Origin: Lingula anatina
Lineage: Eukaryota; Brachiopoda; Lingulata; Lingulida; Lingulidae
Direction: 5' to 3'
NCBI RefSeq assembly: GCF_001039355.2
Contig: NW_019775598.1
Coordinates: 265,524 to 300,765 of the forward strand
Length of the DNA stretch: 35,242 bases
In this document: piece by piece, positions 10,408 through 20,816 of the stretch
Position numbering within the stretch: position 1 is the stretch's first letter
How the letters are laid out: each line of letters begins with the position of its first letter
Translations under genes and position numbers: made by a program
Notes under the pieces: model-generated
The model's input: only the letters and a program-made list of their open reading frames with translations
What the model was told of the DNA's origin: nothing
Database searches by the model: none

Positions 10408-10795
10408 AACCAGGGACCAGCATCGTTGCCAGGGACGCTCCAGTAACTTACACAGTAAAACTTACATAACAGGCTTTTTCAGTAGCAAGCAATGTATGAT
10501 ATGCACTAGAAAGGGAATTCTAAAGAACAAAGAATGAACCGTACACGTTTTATTTAGGCAAGAAAACAATCTTATTTACAACCTTTGTACGTTAACGGTT
10601 CAATGGACTGTAAGAGATCAGAGATCTGTCAGATTTGCGCGCCAAACTTATTGCAAGTCGGTCTTTTGATGAAGAAATTTTGTCAATGCCCGGTATAAAA
10701 TGACCCTGGGGTTAAAGGCCGTTGCCTGTTCTGGAACTCATGCACAAATGCTACTCCTTGCCCTTTTGGCGGTGACAAGCCTAGAAATATTGGTT

Positions 10796-10801
10796 ATTAA
10801 A
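10796..10801 (+). terminator. possible poly(A) signal ATTAAA for the CRAL-TRIO gene
   Basis: ATTAAA lies about 390 bases after the stop, the best variant I see. It is followed by a T-run. No canonical AATAAA was noticed nearer the stop in the 3' region. Confidence 0.35.
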
Positions 10802-11146
10802 TAACAGCAGATTTTTTTCTATAGCAAGTGAGAAATAACACTTTATTGGACTCGTTACTTTTTAACTATCAAATATGAATCAGTACCCAAAGACTTGACT
10901 TTACTACAGTTCTTTCACGGTATATGCTTGTCAGTAACTCCTTTTATGAGGCCAGTGAGACAGGAATGGTGGTCCTAGGAATGGAAGTCCGGAGTCCTAC
11001 ATGATAAGTACAGGTTAGGGTTAGTCGGAGTATTGAGGTTAGTATATAGAACGAATGTCACCTATTCAAAGTAATGGAGAACGAATTGCGGTTCCTAGCG
11101 GAATGTCATCCCTGTCACACTGGGTTAATAGGTAAAACATCTGTTC

Positions 11147-11261
11147 ATTGTGTTAGCTGTACCTTGTGGTTAGCAATACAATCACAACATAATGTCTGAT
11201 TGTGTTAGCTGTACCTCGTGGCTAGCAGTACAATCACAACATAATGTCTGATTGTGTTAGA
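11147..11261. repeat. 52 bp tandem repeat, 2.2 copies, with internal inverted repeat
   Basis: Units at 11147 and 11199 begin ATTGTGTTAGCTGTACC and contain the near-complement GTACAATCACAAC. A third, truncated unit starts at 11251. Each unit can form a hairpin. Confidence 0.75.
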
Positions 11262-11932
11262 TGCGCTGAAGAACACAATTGCTCACCGATCTTTTTTTTT
11301 TTACGTGAATTACCTTTAAGTTTCACATGTATACTTTTAGCGATATATCCTTATTTTTGTTAAATTTGTTCACGTTAATATTTATATCTTTGTTGGCCTT
11401 TTGCACTAATGTAAAGATTGCTGTCACTTTATGTATCGGTGCTTTCTTTAGCTGGTAGGTAATGGGATGTGGCAGCTTTGTTAAACACACCAAATTTTGA
11501 TACAGATCACTTATTAAAGCACGTTATTTTAGATTTCTTGTTATTATTCAGTGTATTCCACACTACCCTTTCTTGCGTATAAGGTACTTTACATCATTTC
11601 AAAATGTAAATACTCAACTTCTGACGCCACTTGTTGCCATGAAGTCTAACAATAAAATGTGTCAGAGGATATCAACCTAATTTTTTTTTTGTTTGAATAA
11701 CAGTGTGGGGTCTTGGCATGGTGGAGATGGGGGGAGGTCTGGGAATTGAAAACCATGAGAGGGCCAGCAAAATGACCATCATACATACCTGGGGGCCCGT
11801 TTAACAAAGTACTAAAGAATAACAGTTGATCTTTGACCTTGGATCAATCCACTTTGACACAAGATAAATTTTTAACTGTTCTCTTACATGTAATACTAAG
11901 CCTGGATAACAAGAGGTCAACAGTTCCTCTAT

Positions 11933-12380
11933 GGCCACATTCAGAGCAGATGATCTGCGGACTAAGCCCTCATTCAGAACAGGGGACTAACTAGACCGAG
12001 GGTCAAATATGGCGACCCACTACAAAGCTTGCCATCTAATCTGCCAATAGCCACTGAATAGATTTCCCATGGGGAAGTTTACAAGTGGGTCGGCCATATT
12101 TGATCCTTAGACTAGTTAGTCCCTTATTCTAAATGGGGTCTAACTGATCCCCAGACTAAATATGGCTGACCCCACTTCCAAGTAAAGCTGCCTTATGCCT
12201 TCCTTGCCTCCACACAGACTACAACGCAGCTTCGAGGTGTAACTGCTAGACCCCTACAGGGATGACACGTGTGGAGGCAGGGAGACCATCAGGGGATAAG
12301 GTGGATTTGCTTTTAAGTGGTTCAGCAATATTTAAATTGCGGATCAATTTGTCCACAGATCATCTGTTGTAATTGTGGCC
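11933..12380. mobile_element. MITE family A, copy 3, interrupted by copy 4
   Basis: Ends GGCCACATTCAGAGCAGATGATC and GATCATCTGTTGTAATTGTGGCC are inverted. The left arm stops at GGACTAA (11965) and resumes at TAACTGATCCCCAGAC (12141). Removing the intervening element and one TAA restores the family A arm as seen at 6782-6985. Confidence 0.8.
11966..12140. mobile_element. MITE family A, copy 4, nested, TSD TAA
   Basis: The left end GCCCTCATTCAGAACAGGGG pairs with the reverse complement of the right end (GACCCCATTTAGAATAAGGG). TAA directly flanks both sides (11963-11965 and 12141-12143), a clear 3 bp target duplication inside another copy of the same family. Confidence 0.82.
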
Positions 12381-12785
12381 TACATGTATAGCTCACTACT
12401 ACTGCAAGCTGACCCTGAATTGATAGAAGCTAAATGTTTGAACTAAAATTCAAACCAGCCAGAGGCCTCTCTTTTTATTGTTTTTGTGAAGCAGGCCCCA
12501 GGGACGATATCTCAGGGCACTCATAAACTTTGAACAACAACAGCAAAATATGGATTTCTTTTTTTAAAAGTTTTATGTGTTTGCTATATTAATAAATATT
12601 TAAGATAAGATCGGTATACGAACAGTTTATAAGTCTGGCAAAAATACAAAACGGAAAATGACATGAGCTACGATCCATAAAACAGAACTACACATTATCA
12701 GTGTTATGAGTCAGGCTATATTAAAAAAAATATTGAAAAAATATCGCTTTTAAATAGCCGTGAAATCTTGGTGAGGACATAATGA

Positions 12786-12858
12786 GCCATCCTGGTGAAA
12801 ATGTCCCGTGCCATCCTGGTGAGAATGTCACGTGATGTCCCAGTGAGAATGTTGTTGT
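12786..12858. repeat. 24 bp minisatellite, about three units
   Basis: GCCATCCTGGTGARAATGTC is the core of units at 12786 and 12810; a diverged unit follows at 12834. Similar phrases reappear at about 12925-12970. It lies in the presumed 3' UTR of the minus-strand CCDC90-like gene. Confidence 0.65.
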
Positions 12859-13009
12859 GAAAGTTTACTGTTGTACACCAAAATAAGTATCTCTGGTAAG
12901 ACTGTATCACATGGGTGAACACATCCTAGTGTGTGTCCTCATAAACATGTTCTGGTGAGGATGTCTTTGTGAATGAACTTCATCACGTGGTGAATCAGAT
13001 CCATCTTTT

Positions 13010-16000
13010 TCAATTTGCTGTCTGACTGCTCTTTGGGGTTAGAGCCCCCGAAAAAACTGTCCTTAAAGAAGCTATCACCACGCCGACTATCAACGTCATA
13101 CATAAACCTGAGGAAATGAAGAAAATGTGTTGTGAGAGGCACTTGATTCCCTTAGAGGTGAACAAGAGGCAAGTCTTCATGAAAATTGACTTTCTCAATA
13201 AAATGGCTGTGCTATACAAGGCAAATGATTTCCTTTCCATAGTGAGGAATGAATTTTTACAGTTTAATTAGTAACATGGTTTGCCCCTTGTTAAATAATA
13301 GCAAAAAATTCTCTTTACTTTTACACAATGCATGATCTAAGTTTAAACTGTGGCACTTGTAAACATGATAAGAAATAAACAGCAAAGATAATGTGTTTTA
13401 CCTGAAAAACAAAATCCACAAATATCTGATTGTTTTTCATGGCCTTAGCTTTACATGTTTAATAATGTAAATTCATTGAATAATCGGCTGAAGTGGATAA
13501 TATAAGCAAATTGTATTTCAAAAAGAGCAAAATCACTTACCTAAAACATACTTATAGTAGTCACTTCTATATAATTCTATGAGCGTCTTGAGGTTGGCGA
13601 CTTCTGTGTCTATCCTGTTTTCTAGTCTGGACAAAGTTTTTTCATTGGTGGCATGCTGCAATTAAATTTAATAAATGAATTAAATAATTAAACCCAACAA
13701 AAGTAACTAAAAGATCTAAAGATATAAATCAACCTGGTTCATGAAAAATAAACTTTAAGGTCTCTGAACTCTAAACACATGCAAAACACTGTTACCATAC
13801 TGTATGTATTGCTGGTCCTTTGAGTGTTCGTCACATATGAGATTGTAATTTGAATTCACTGCAGCAAAGATCAACAGTGTGAAATATCAAAACAAAACCA
13901 ACACATCACAAGAGACACTAGCAACCAAATGATAACTGATGACCTGCTTGATGTAATATACCAGCTGACATTCAGTTTTACATTCTTTTTCTTAACAAAT
14001 TACTTTTCTTAAATTACTTAATCATATTTATCTCCAATAATCATAACTGTACACTTGCCTAATGAATTATTTAATTTTATATTAATTTGGTAAGAATATA
14101 CATTTTTATGCATTTCAGCTAAACATGACTGTCAACGTCATATTCATTATTAATACTGACTTAACATAGATGTTCTGCTAATAATAATATTCACTATTAT
14201 TATATTTTTATATTATTAATGTCAAAATCTCACAGCTTCTTGTGATCTGCTCCTCTCTAAGTTAATGTCCAGTTTAACCCCACTCTGAAGCTTGGCAAAC
14301 CCATCTGACATATTGTCCTTCAGCCTGTTTAACTCCAGCGTCTTTTTCTGAAATAAACCACACCAAATCAATAAAGCCAAGTTCATAGAACAGGGGCCGA
14401 TCTAGAGATATTTTCTGACTGTCTTCCAAAGTATCTTTCTTCATCCATCCTCCATTTTAGATGCCAAATTAGATGCCTGTCAATGTAAACTTGAAAGAAA
14501 TGCGGACCGTCTTCCAGAAGACCCAGAAGACAGCCTCCGTTAACCCCTGCAGAACACATAATGTCAAGAGTTTATATCAAACTGAGACCTTAATTGGTAC
14601 TACTTCTTATAAAAAGTGTCATTTCAATACCCTTACTCAGTGTTTAAGCTCACCTTTCACAATGACCTATGACCTCTATTACCTCTGACCTCTGACACTT
14701 ACCTCATTTTCATTTTTCAATGTAGAAAACTCACTCTTCTCTAGTATCACCATGTCCTTCTTGACAGAACTTATTTCAGCCATGATTTGTTGTGTGGTTA
14801 TTTCCTAAAATGAAACCAAAACACACACTAAGCTAGGGGTAAGTTTCCATACCTTTAAGAATTAAATATTAAAGAATTATCAGTAAAATTTAAGATTGGT
14901 TAAATAATTCTCCATATAATTGCCTACATTTTTTTCTTAAGAATGAATATAAGATTTACAAATCAAAGTAGTACAGTTTTTTATCATGCCCGTAGCCAGC
15001 AATTTCAAAGGGGGTTTCTTTTTCTGAAAAAGTGGACCTTTTTACATGAAACCTTTGTGTACCTAGAAAAATTTTACCAAAAAGGGACCTTTTCCCAGCA
15101 AAAAGGGTTATTCTTTCTGAACCCCCCTGGCTACGGGCCTGTTTATATATATAATCTTTCCTTGCCTTCTCTCTTCATTCATAATATAACAAGCCATTGA
15201 TTTAAAGACCTGTTAAGAAAGAAGATTAACAAGTCTTTCCAATAACTCACCAGTTGTCCTTTATACACCATAGTCTTGGTTTGCTGATCAATTTGTGCAT
15301 TGAGAATCTGAATAAAGGCAGAGGACAGCCCCTCCGCTTGCTGACTGGTAAAACCTGCAGGGAAGCAAATATTACAAAAGTACAAATTAAAACTAGTATT
15401 CTCTGGAAACAGCAACACTGAGTCCAATTTAACAGCTTTCTTTGACAATATTACCACTGAAAATTATTGAGAACTATTACATAGCAATAAGCAAATTCAA
15501 TATTTACAACTGGTGGTTTTTAATAGAAAACCAGAACTTTCAAATTNTCTGCTTGTTGACAGGTAAAACCTAGAGAGAAGCAAATATTACAAAAGAATGA
15601 ATTAAAACTAGTATCCTCTGGAAACAGCATAACTGAGTCCAATTTAACAGCTTTCTTTGACAATATTACTACTGACAATTATTGAGAACTATTACATAGC
15701 AATAAGCAAATTCAATATTTACAACTGGTGGTTTTTAATAGAAAACCAGAACTTTCAAATTTTTTAGAATAAATTTGCTAAAAAAATCCCCATTGGAAGC
15801 TAAATTGTGTAATATATCTTTTAGTGAATAGCTCTTGAATTATCAGAAATATCTTAACAGACAAACCAGATGATTCCAGATGCTTTATCAAAGCGTGCGT
15901 GTCAAAGTTGAAAGTCCTGTGGGGGGTAAGGTCTACCAATCTAGAGTTGCCACGGATTTCCTTCTCAGGCACAGAACTGGAATCACGGCGCACAGGGAGG

Positions 16001-16853
16001 ATCTGCGGCAGACATCTTGTAGACTGACCTGTGGGAAATATTGGTCATGAAGACAGTGATGAGGACTGATGATGACCAGATGACAAGAAAGCTAGAATCA
16101 TGTATGTTTATAACAAAATTAGATGAGGATATTGAAGACCTGCTTGCCTTTTTATCAAGATCTACGGTGCAAGTTTGAATAATATATTATAATAATCATT
16201 ATCAATTATAATAATTAAAATAAATGAATTTTAATTAATAAAACTTACATATCACATTAAAGGCTTAAACGCCTATTTACACTGCCTCCCCCCTCTCCCC
16301 ACCGTCCCATGTTTTCACAAATTTCAGACTCAAACATACACAAGTCCCTAATTTTATGGAGAAATTGCAAAGGGAAGCAATATGAAATATATGCTTGAAT
16401 TGGGACCTTGGCTTTTAACCAGCATGTCATTTTTTTTTTGAGGGGGGGGGGGGGGAGTAAGGACTTTTAAATCTGTCACCCCACTCTAGTTCCCCATTAA
16501 GCTAAAGTTAGTTAATTTGAGAAAATACATGTATTATTCAATCTAAAATATATGATATGGGCCGTGAGACCGGTTACTTCATGCTGGGAATGAGCTGACG
16601 TCATTAATGGAGCAAATTACTATTTCCTTGCGTAAGGCTACCATGGCGGGGGCAAATGGGGACACTGAGAAACGTTAAAAACTATTGTTACAAAGGCAAA
16701 ATGTCAAAATTACGACAACAAACCTGTACGTTGGGTCTTTGCATAGTCTCTCTGTCTTGTATGATGTGAAAGCGAAGAAAATAACCGACGTGACGGCGTT
16801 TTTCGTAAAGCGTTCTTGCAGACCGCACAAAAGCCGAAGCTGGGCGCAGCCAT
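13010..16853 (-). CDS. CCDC90/MCUR1-family mitochondrial coiled-coil protein
   Basis: Seven coding exons read downward: 16853-16724, 16028-15867, 15354-15251, 14804-14703, 14347-14234, 13655-13541, 13107-13010. All phases close and give 274 residues. The start MAAPSFGF opens an Arg-rich, acid-poor stretch ([15 protein letters not shown]) expected of a mitochondrial targeting peptide. The DUF1640 domain covers about residues 84-242: [20 protein letters not shown] (84-103), [23 protein letters not shown] and [13 protein letters not shown], largely coiled coil. Residues about 244-263 ([20 protein letters not shown]) form the C-terminal membrane helix. The family (human CCDC90B, MCUR1) sits in the inner mitochondrial membrane. 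MCUR1 supports the calcium uniporter; CCDC90B function is less clear, so the exact role is not assigned. Introns 1 and 2 use GTTTGT donors. A stretch of about 18-20 residues before IDTEVA seems absent relative to the human proteins. The assignment is from remembered family motifs. Confidence 0.88.
14988..15142. mobile_element. MITE family C (hAT-like ends), copy 1, in CCDC90-like intron 3-4 region
   Basis: The left end GCCCGTAGCCAGCAATTTCA and right end CCCCCTGGCTACGGGCCTG are inverted, with GGTCCACTTTTTCAG-type subterminal sequence. It shares sequence with the copy at 18439-18604 but is inverted relative to it. It lies between coding exons 3 and 4 of the CCDC90-like gene. Confidence 0.75.
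15333..15763 (-). repeat. tandem duplication, period 215 bp, copying a splice acceptor and exon start
   Basis: Copy A (15333-15546) and copy B (15548-15763) are about 95% alike by eye. Copy A contains the real acceptor and first bases of coding exon 3 of the minus-strand gene. Copy B keeps an acceptor (TCTCTAG, minus strand, exon side at 15569) and about 22 bases of exon, reading GFTCQQA against GFTSQQA. The only N nearby (15547) sits at the junction, so a misassembly is possible. Confidence 0.85.
16597..16604. promoter_or_regulatory. palindromic CRE-like site TGACGTCA
   Basis: A perfect TGACGTCA lies in intron 1 of the CCDC90-like gene, 120 bases past its first coding exon. It is the consensus for CREB/ATF factors. 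A single 8-mer may occur by chance. Confidence 0.35.
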
Positions 16854-17180
16854 CTTTAAAGAGATGCGAGTGTGTACTCGCGTAAAATTTCAATTATTTT
16901 CAAATGATATTTATTTTTGTAGGGAGCAAATAAATATAAAATATATATTTTAGTTATGTTTTAAATATAAATAGCAAGCTGAAATAATCTAGATGGTGCA
17001 AATTTAGTGAAATTACTGATAAAATACTTGTCTCTGCACTTAGGTTAACATCATATTTTTACACGCGTTTGCAACATGAGGCTGCGACGTAGAGGTAAGC
17101 GGGAAGGTTAAAGGTATATTTATTCATTTCATCCCACCACAGGTACAATCAGCTCTTTCTATTCTTCTTCAAACTTTTTA

Positions 17181-17214
17181 CCAGCTTGGGGGGGGGGGGG
17201 GGGGNGGGGGGGGG
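17181..17214. repeat. G homopolymer with one N
   Basis: A run of about 25-30 G containing an undetermined base, a likely sequencing-difficult site and perhaps of wrong length. Confidence 0.8.
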
Positions 17215-17215
17215 T

Positions 17216-17380
17216 TCTCACTAAATTGCATTCTGTGTTAGCAGCTTAATTGTCTGACACGCCTCCTTGTGTAGCTAGGCCTAAGGGATACCGGCATAAT
17301 TAACTTTCGTGTGCGCTTAATTGGTGTAATTACGCCCCAAGCAGCTGCAGGAGGCGTGGCAGACATTGATAAACCATTGC
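17216..17380. mobile_element. diverged family B-like MITE
   Basis: TTCTCACTAAATTGCATTCT, then a GCAGCTTAATTGTCTGACAC block, a GGCATAATTAACTTTCGTG block and GCAGGAGGCGTGGCAGACAT. The parts match family B in order and also show inverted arms (GTCTGACACGCCTCC against GGAGGCGTGGCAGAC). Outer ends are unclear because the left side runs into the G homopolymer. Confidence 0.6.
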
Positions 17381-18438
17381 ACCCATTACCAACTAGTGTA
17401 CTGGCAGTTGAGTAGGTAGAGCCACTTGGGCTCTGCCAAATATGTTTTGTATTTTTCTTAGAAGTAGTCGTACTATATCACTATTTATATAATTCATACT
17501 TATTTATAATTGCATTCCTATTGTATATTTTCATCTACTCATGTAGATGCATTCAATACAATGAATAAAGCATATAAGAGTCGATTACAGTGATTGCACT
17601 TATGGAGAATATCCTGCAGAGTTGTAGTACATGATGGGTTTATGTGAAGCCCCCTATAGGTACTAGTATATCAGAATGCTCTAGAGCAGGCGCTACGTAT
17701 GGTCCATCATATCCTGCAGAAGCACTGGCCCGCCTGTGACTGTAGCAACCACTGAGGTGCCTGGTATATCAACCTATACAAAAATGTTCTACGCTTAAAT
17801 TTTAATACTTTGTGAAAGTATAGAACATTTGTGGTCCTCTGCATCAAACCCCATGACAATTGATCAAGGCAAAGTATGTTTTGAATTTGGCACAAAAGCG
17901 ATCAGTTGTCATAGATTTCTGGCTAAAATGGGAGGACACATTTGCCCTAATATCGCTATTTAAAAAAAACTGTGATATTTCCTTTAATTTTTAGAGATAC
18001 ATATGTAATAGCAAAATTTCAAAATTTTAACATTCTGGATAAAAAAAGACCTGTTAGAAGATAAAACTTGTGTTAAATTTATATCTGGAACATTCTAATT
18101 TTTTTTGTGATATACCTACAGGGGTTGTCTTGGTACGCCCCCTTTCCCACAAACACCAAAGCAGTCTACGTAGATCAATCCAACTCTGCAGGCACATGCT
18201 ACCTCTTGTTTCCAACGAATAATCACCAGCTTTTCTGTATCCTACTCAATTCCAAGATCTTACTGTCACGTTTTCATGGGTTTCTGTCATTTCTTAGTTT
18301 TTTCTCTTTTTTTTCCTCCCCCCTCCCCCTTTTTTTACGAGTAGGTGCATTGGGGGGGGGGGGGGTGATCATGGTATGTAAAATATTCTTAGCATTCACA
18401 AAATCTTCAGTTTAAAACTGACATACAATAACAATTAC
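17381..18438. other. no confirmed gene
   Basis: AT-rich sequence. An open frame at about 18122-18415 follows an acceptor-like TACAG and begins GLSWYAPFP, but runs into poly-Ser/Phe/Gly simple sequence. No family was recognised, so no gene is called. Confidence 0.4.
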
Positions 18439-18604
18439 AGGCCCGTAGCCAGGGGGGTTCGGGGGGTTCGAAAGAACCACCCTTTTTGCTGGGAAAAGGT
18501 CCACTCTGGGTAAAATTTGATATATGTACTTGAGGAATTTATGGTAAAAGGTCCACTTTTTCAGAAAACGAACCCCCCATCTGAAATTGCTGGCTACAGG
18601 CCTG
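18439..18604. mobile_element. MITE family C (hAT-like ends), copy 2
   Basis: CAGGCCCGTAGCCAG and CTGGCTACAGGCCTG are inverted ends. AATTAC stands just outside on the left and just past the end on the right, a possible target duplication. Subterminal GGTCCACTTTTTCAG matches the copy at 14988-15142. Confidence 0.78.
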
Positions 18605-18894
18605 AATTACTAAAGTCGTATTCCCAGAGCGATCAGTAGAAATCAGTTTGGCTGTGAAGTCATTAGAAAGATGTCAGACCTCTTGTGACATACAGTCTCT
18701 ATAGAGTGATTTGTGTTTCTCTTTGGGTTTTAACTTAAGACGGGACCGTTTTGCATACTCTGGTTTCAGGGGTTGTCTTGGTCATGTGGATCATAGAATG
18801 AGACTTGGCTTATGAAATTGAGTATTGAGTTGAAATTCAAAAACTAAGGCTGTGGCATGATCTCACTGGGGTATTATCTTAGCTTTTCTATGTA

Positions 18895-19265
18895 AACTGA
18901 GAGCTGGAGAGAAAGATAAAAAGAAAGAAAGAAGGAAAGAATGAAAAATATCGATATATAAAAATAAGAAAAAAAAACTGACAGCTGGGGGGAAGATAGG
19001 AAGGGAATATGAAGAAGGAAAGAAAGAATGAAATTTGATATAAAAATATTGGTTGTAAGAAGAAAAAGAAAGAAAAGAAAAAATAAGTTTTAGACAGAAA
19101 GAAGGATGGAAGGATGAAAAAAGAAAAGACGAAAAGGCTGTTTGCATACTCTGGTTTGCATACTACTACTTAGACCAAAAAAAAAAAAAAAAAAAGAAAA
19201 GAAAAGACAACAAGTAAAGAAAAGGATGGAAGAAAAGAAAAAAGATTTAAAGAAAGACAGAAATC
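18895..19265. repeat. GAA/GGAA-rich homopurine-biased tract
   Basis: Nearly pure purine blocks on the plus strand, with a diverged repeat of about 80 bp (AAACTGAGAGCTGGAGAG against AAACTGACAGCTGGGGGG). A pure A-run of about 19 lies at 19176-19195. The Ser/Phe-rich frame on the minus strand is its translation. Confidence 0.75.
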
Positions 19266-19816
19266 AGCAATTAAAATAAATAAAATGCCCAGATACTTCA
19301 TTATTGAATTAGTCTTAAAGCAGTTATAATTAAATCTCTGTTGAAATCAGATTGTATTCGTCTGTTTTTAGGCTCCAGGGTCACTTAAGTTCAGCATATT
19401 TCGCCTTGTTAAATCCATTCAGCTACCTCTAAATCAAGCCAAGCTGATGTATATATTACTCTTAAACAAATAGAAAACCAGAAGACAGTCGCAATCTGCC
19501 CTTGCAATAACATATAATGGCCCAATCATGCTGATTTTCGAACTTGACCTGCGTTTTATGAATATTCATCAGCTCTGTAAATATAAAGCCAAAAAGTAAA
19601 ACTGCCCTCCACTTATCGTATTTACAAGGAAAGTGCACGGCGCCGGCGACGGCATCGGCGACGACAGACGCAGGTGATGGCAATATGTACAGACATATCT
19701 GTGTCTGTACATAAAAAGACAAGAAGAGTTGAATATTGAGCCAATTTCTCTGTCCCTGTGGAGAGCACTGCCTGCCAGGGAGTATATCTCATTTAACTGA
19801 ATTAATAGGACTGTTA
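19266..19816. other. no gene seen
   Basis: AT-rich. Overlapping minus-strand frames at about 19462-19853 show no family signature and are not called. Confidence 0.4.
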
Positions 19817-20129
19817 AGGACCATTCAGATCGAGAAGAGCCCAGTGCTAGCAAGGCCGCGACCTAAATATGGTGTGCCTACATGAAAGGAAGACCACTTA
19901 ATCCTGTAATGGTGTCTCCGCCTCTCACACACCTCCCTACTTGTCAGATCTTGATCGGTTAATTTGAACTGAGATTTAATTACTGTGCCCCTGCAGGGAC
20001 GATGCGTGGGGAGGTGTGTGAGAGGCAGAGACACCATTACAGGATTAGGCAGTCTTCCTTTCATGTAGGTCCACCGTATTTAGGTCGCAGCCTTGTTAAC
20101 ACTCGGCTCTTCTCGATCAGAATGGTCCC
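19817..20129. mobile_element. MITE family D, near-complete 313 bp palindrome, TSD TTA
   Basis: The left end AGGACCATTCAGATCGAG pairs with the reverse complement of the right end (GGGACCATTCTGATCGAG). Pairing continues through CGACCTAAATATGG, GAAAGGAAGAC, CCTGTAATGGTGTCTC and CACACACCTCCC arms. TTA flanks both sides (19814-19816, 20130-20132), the TWA target type of PIF/Harbinger elements. Confidence 0.85.
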
Positions 20130-20769
20130 TTAGGCTGCTAGTAGAGTTCAGGTTTAGCGTAAGGGTGGTTCAACCCCCTTGAAGCATGAAGACGAGGAGG
20201 GAAGAAGAAGAGATATAAATTAAAACAGTTGATTTGGATTAAAGTTACTTTAGTAGTAATACTGTTTTGTAGTTCTTTATCACTGTAACTGAAGTGAATA
20301 GTTTAATGAATAAATGATAGGTCTAAAGACGCAATTTAATACAGAAAAAGAAAAGAAAAAAGTTTCCGGGTAGAAACTAGACATACCACCGCATGCTTTG
20401 ACATAATAATATTGTGAAGTGATCAGTGCAGTGGGTGTTGTTTATCATGTGGACGTGTTTTTATTGAAGAACCACCCTCTGGGGAACTGTTATTTTTGTC
20501 TCCGTGGACTTATGAATACACATGCCTTCTTGATATTCCAATAGAAATTAACTCTGCTTGACGAAAGATGAAAAAACTGGCTAAGAGTGCTCAGGAATCA
20601 GAGCTTTTTCTTTTTCTTTTCTTTTCTTTTTTTGAACATTCACTGTTATTCTGATAAGAACTGAGTGACCATGTTTTTGATAAAAACAAAACAAAACAAA
20701 AAAATTAATGGAGCGAAAAGTTTATGCCTCAGCGAAATTGGTTTTCTTAGAATTGTCATATCTTTGCAG

Positions 20770-20816
20770 ATGAGTTCGATGTTCATTCCCAGCATTTATT
20801 TCAAGTCCAGAAGAAG
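20770..20816 (+). other. possible 47-base internal exon (unassigned gene)
   Basis: The acceptor ATATCTTTGCAG and donor AAG|GTAAAG enclose 47 bases. One frame (2 bases, then 15 codons) reads EFDVHSQHLFQVQKK, a protein-like string with no stop. I do not recognise it and found no confident partner exons. Chance is a real alternative. Confidence 0.25.

Larger units (their letters stand above)
11791..12499. mobile_element. outer TIR element interrupted by MITE family A
   Basis: The left end GGGGGCCCGTTTAACAAAG pairs with the reverse complement of the right end (GGGGCCTGCTTCACAAAAA). Without the family A insertion at 11933-12380 it would be about 261 bp, a normal MITE size. The termini differ from family A and B. 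The end assignment rests on only about 19 matching bases. Confidence 0.55.

Noticed and set aside
16643-16681. Plus-strand ACCATGGCGGGGGC start
   Set aside because: Good context, but the frame ends after 11 codons and it lies in intron 1 of the CCDC90-like gene.
18107-18415. 102-residue open frame starting GLSWYAPFP after an acceptor-like site
   Set aside because: It degenerates into poly-Ser/Phe and poly-Gly simple sequence, and no family was recognised.
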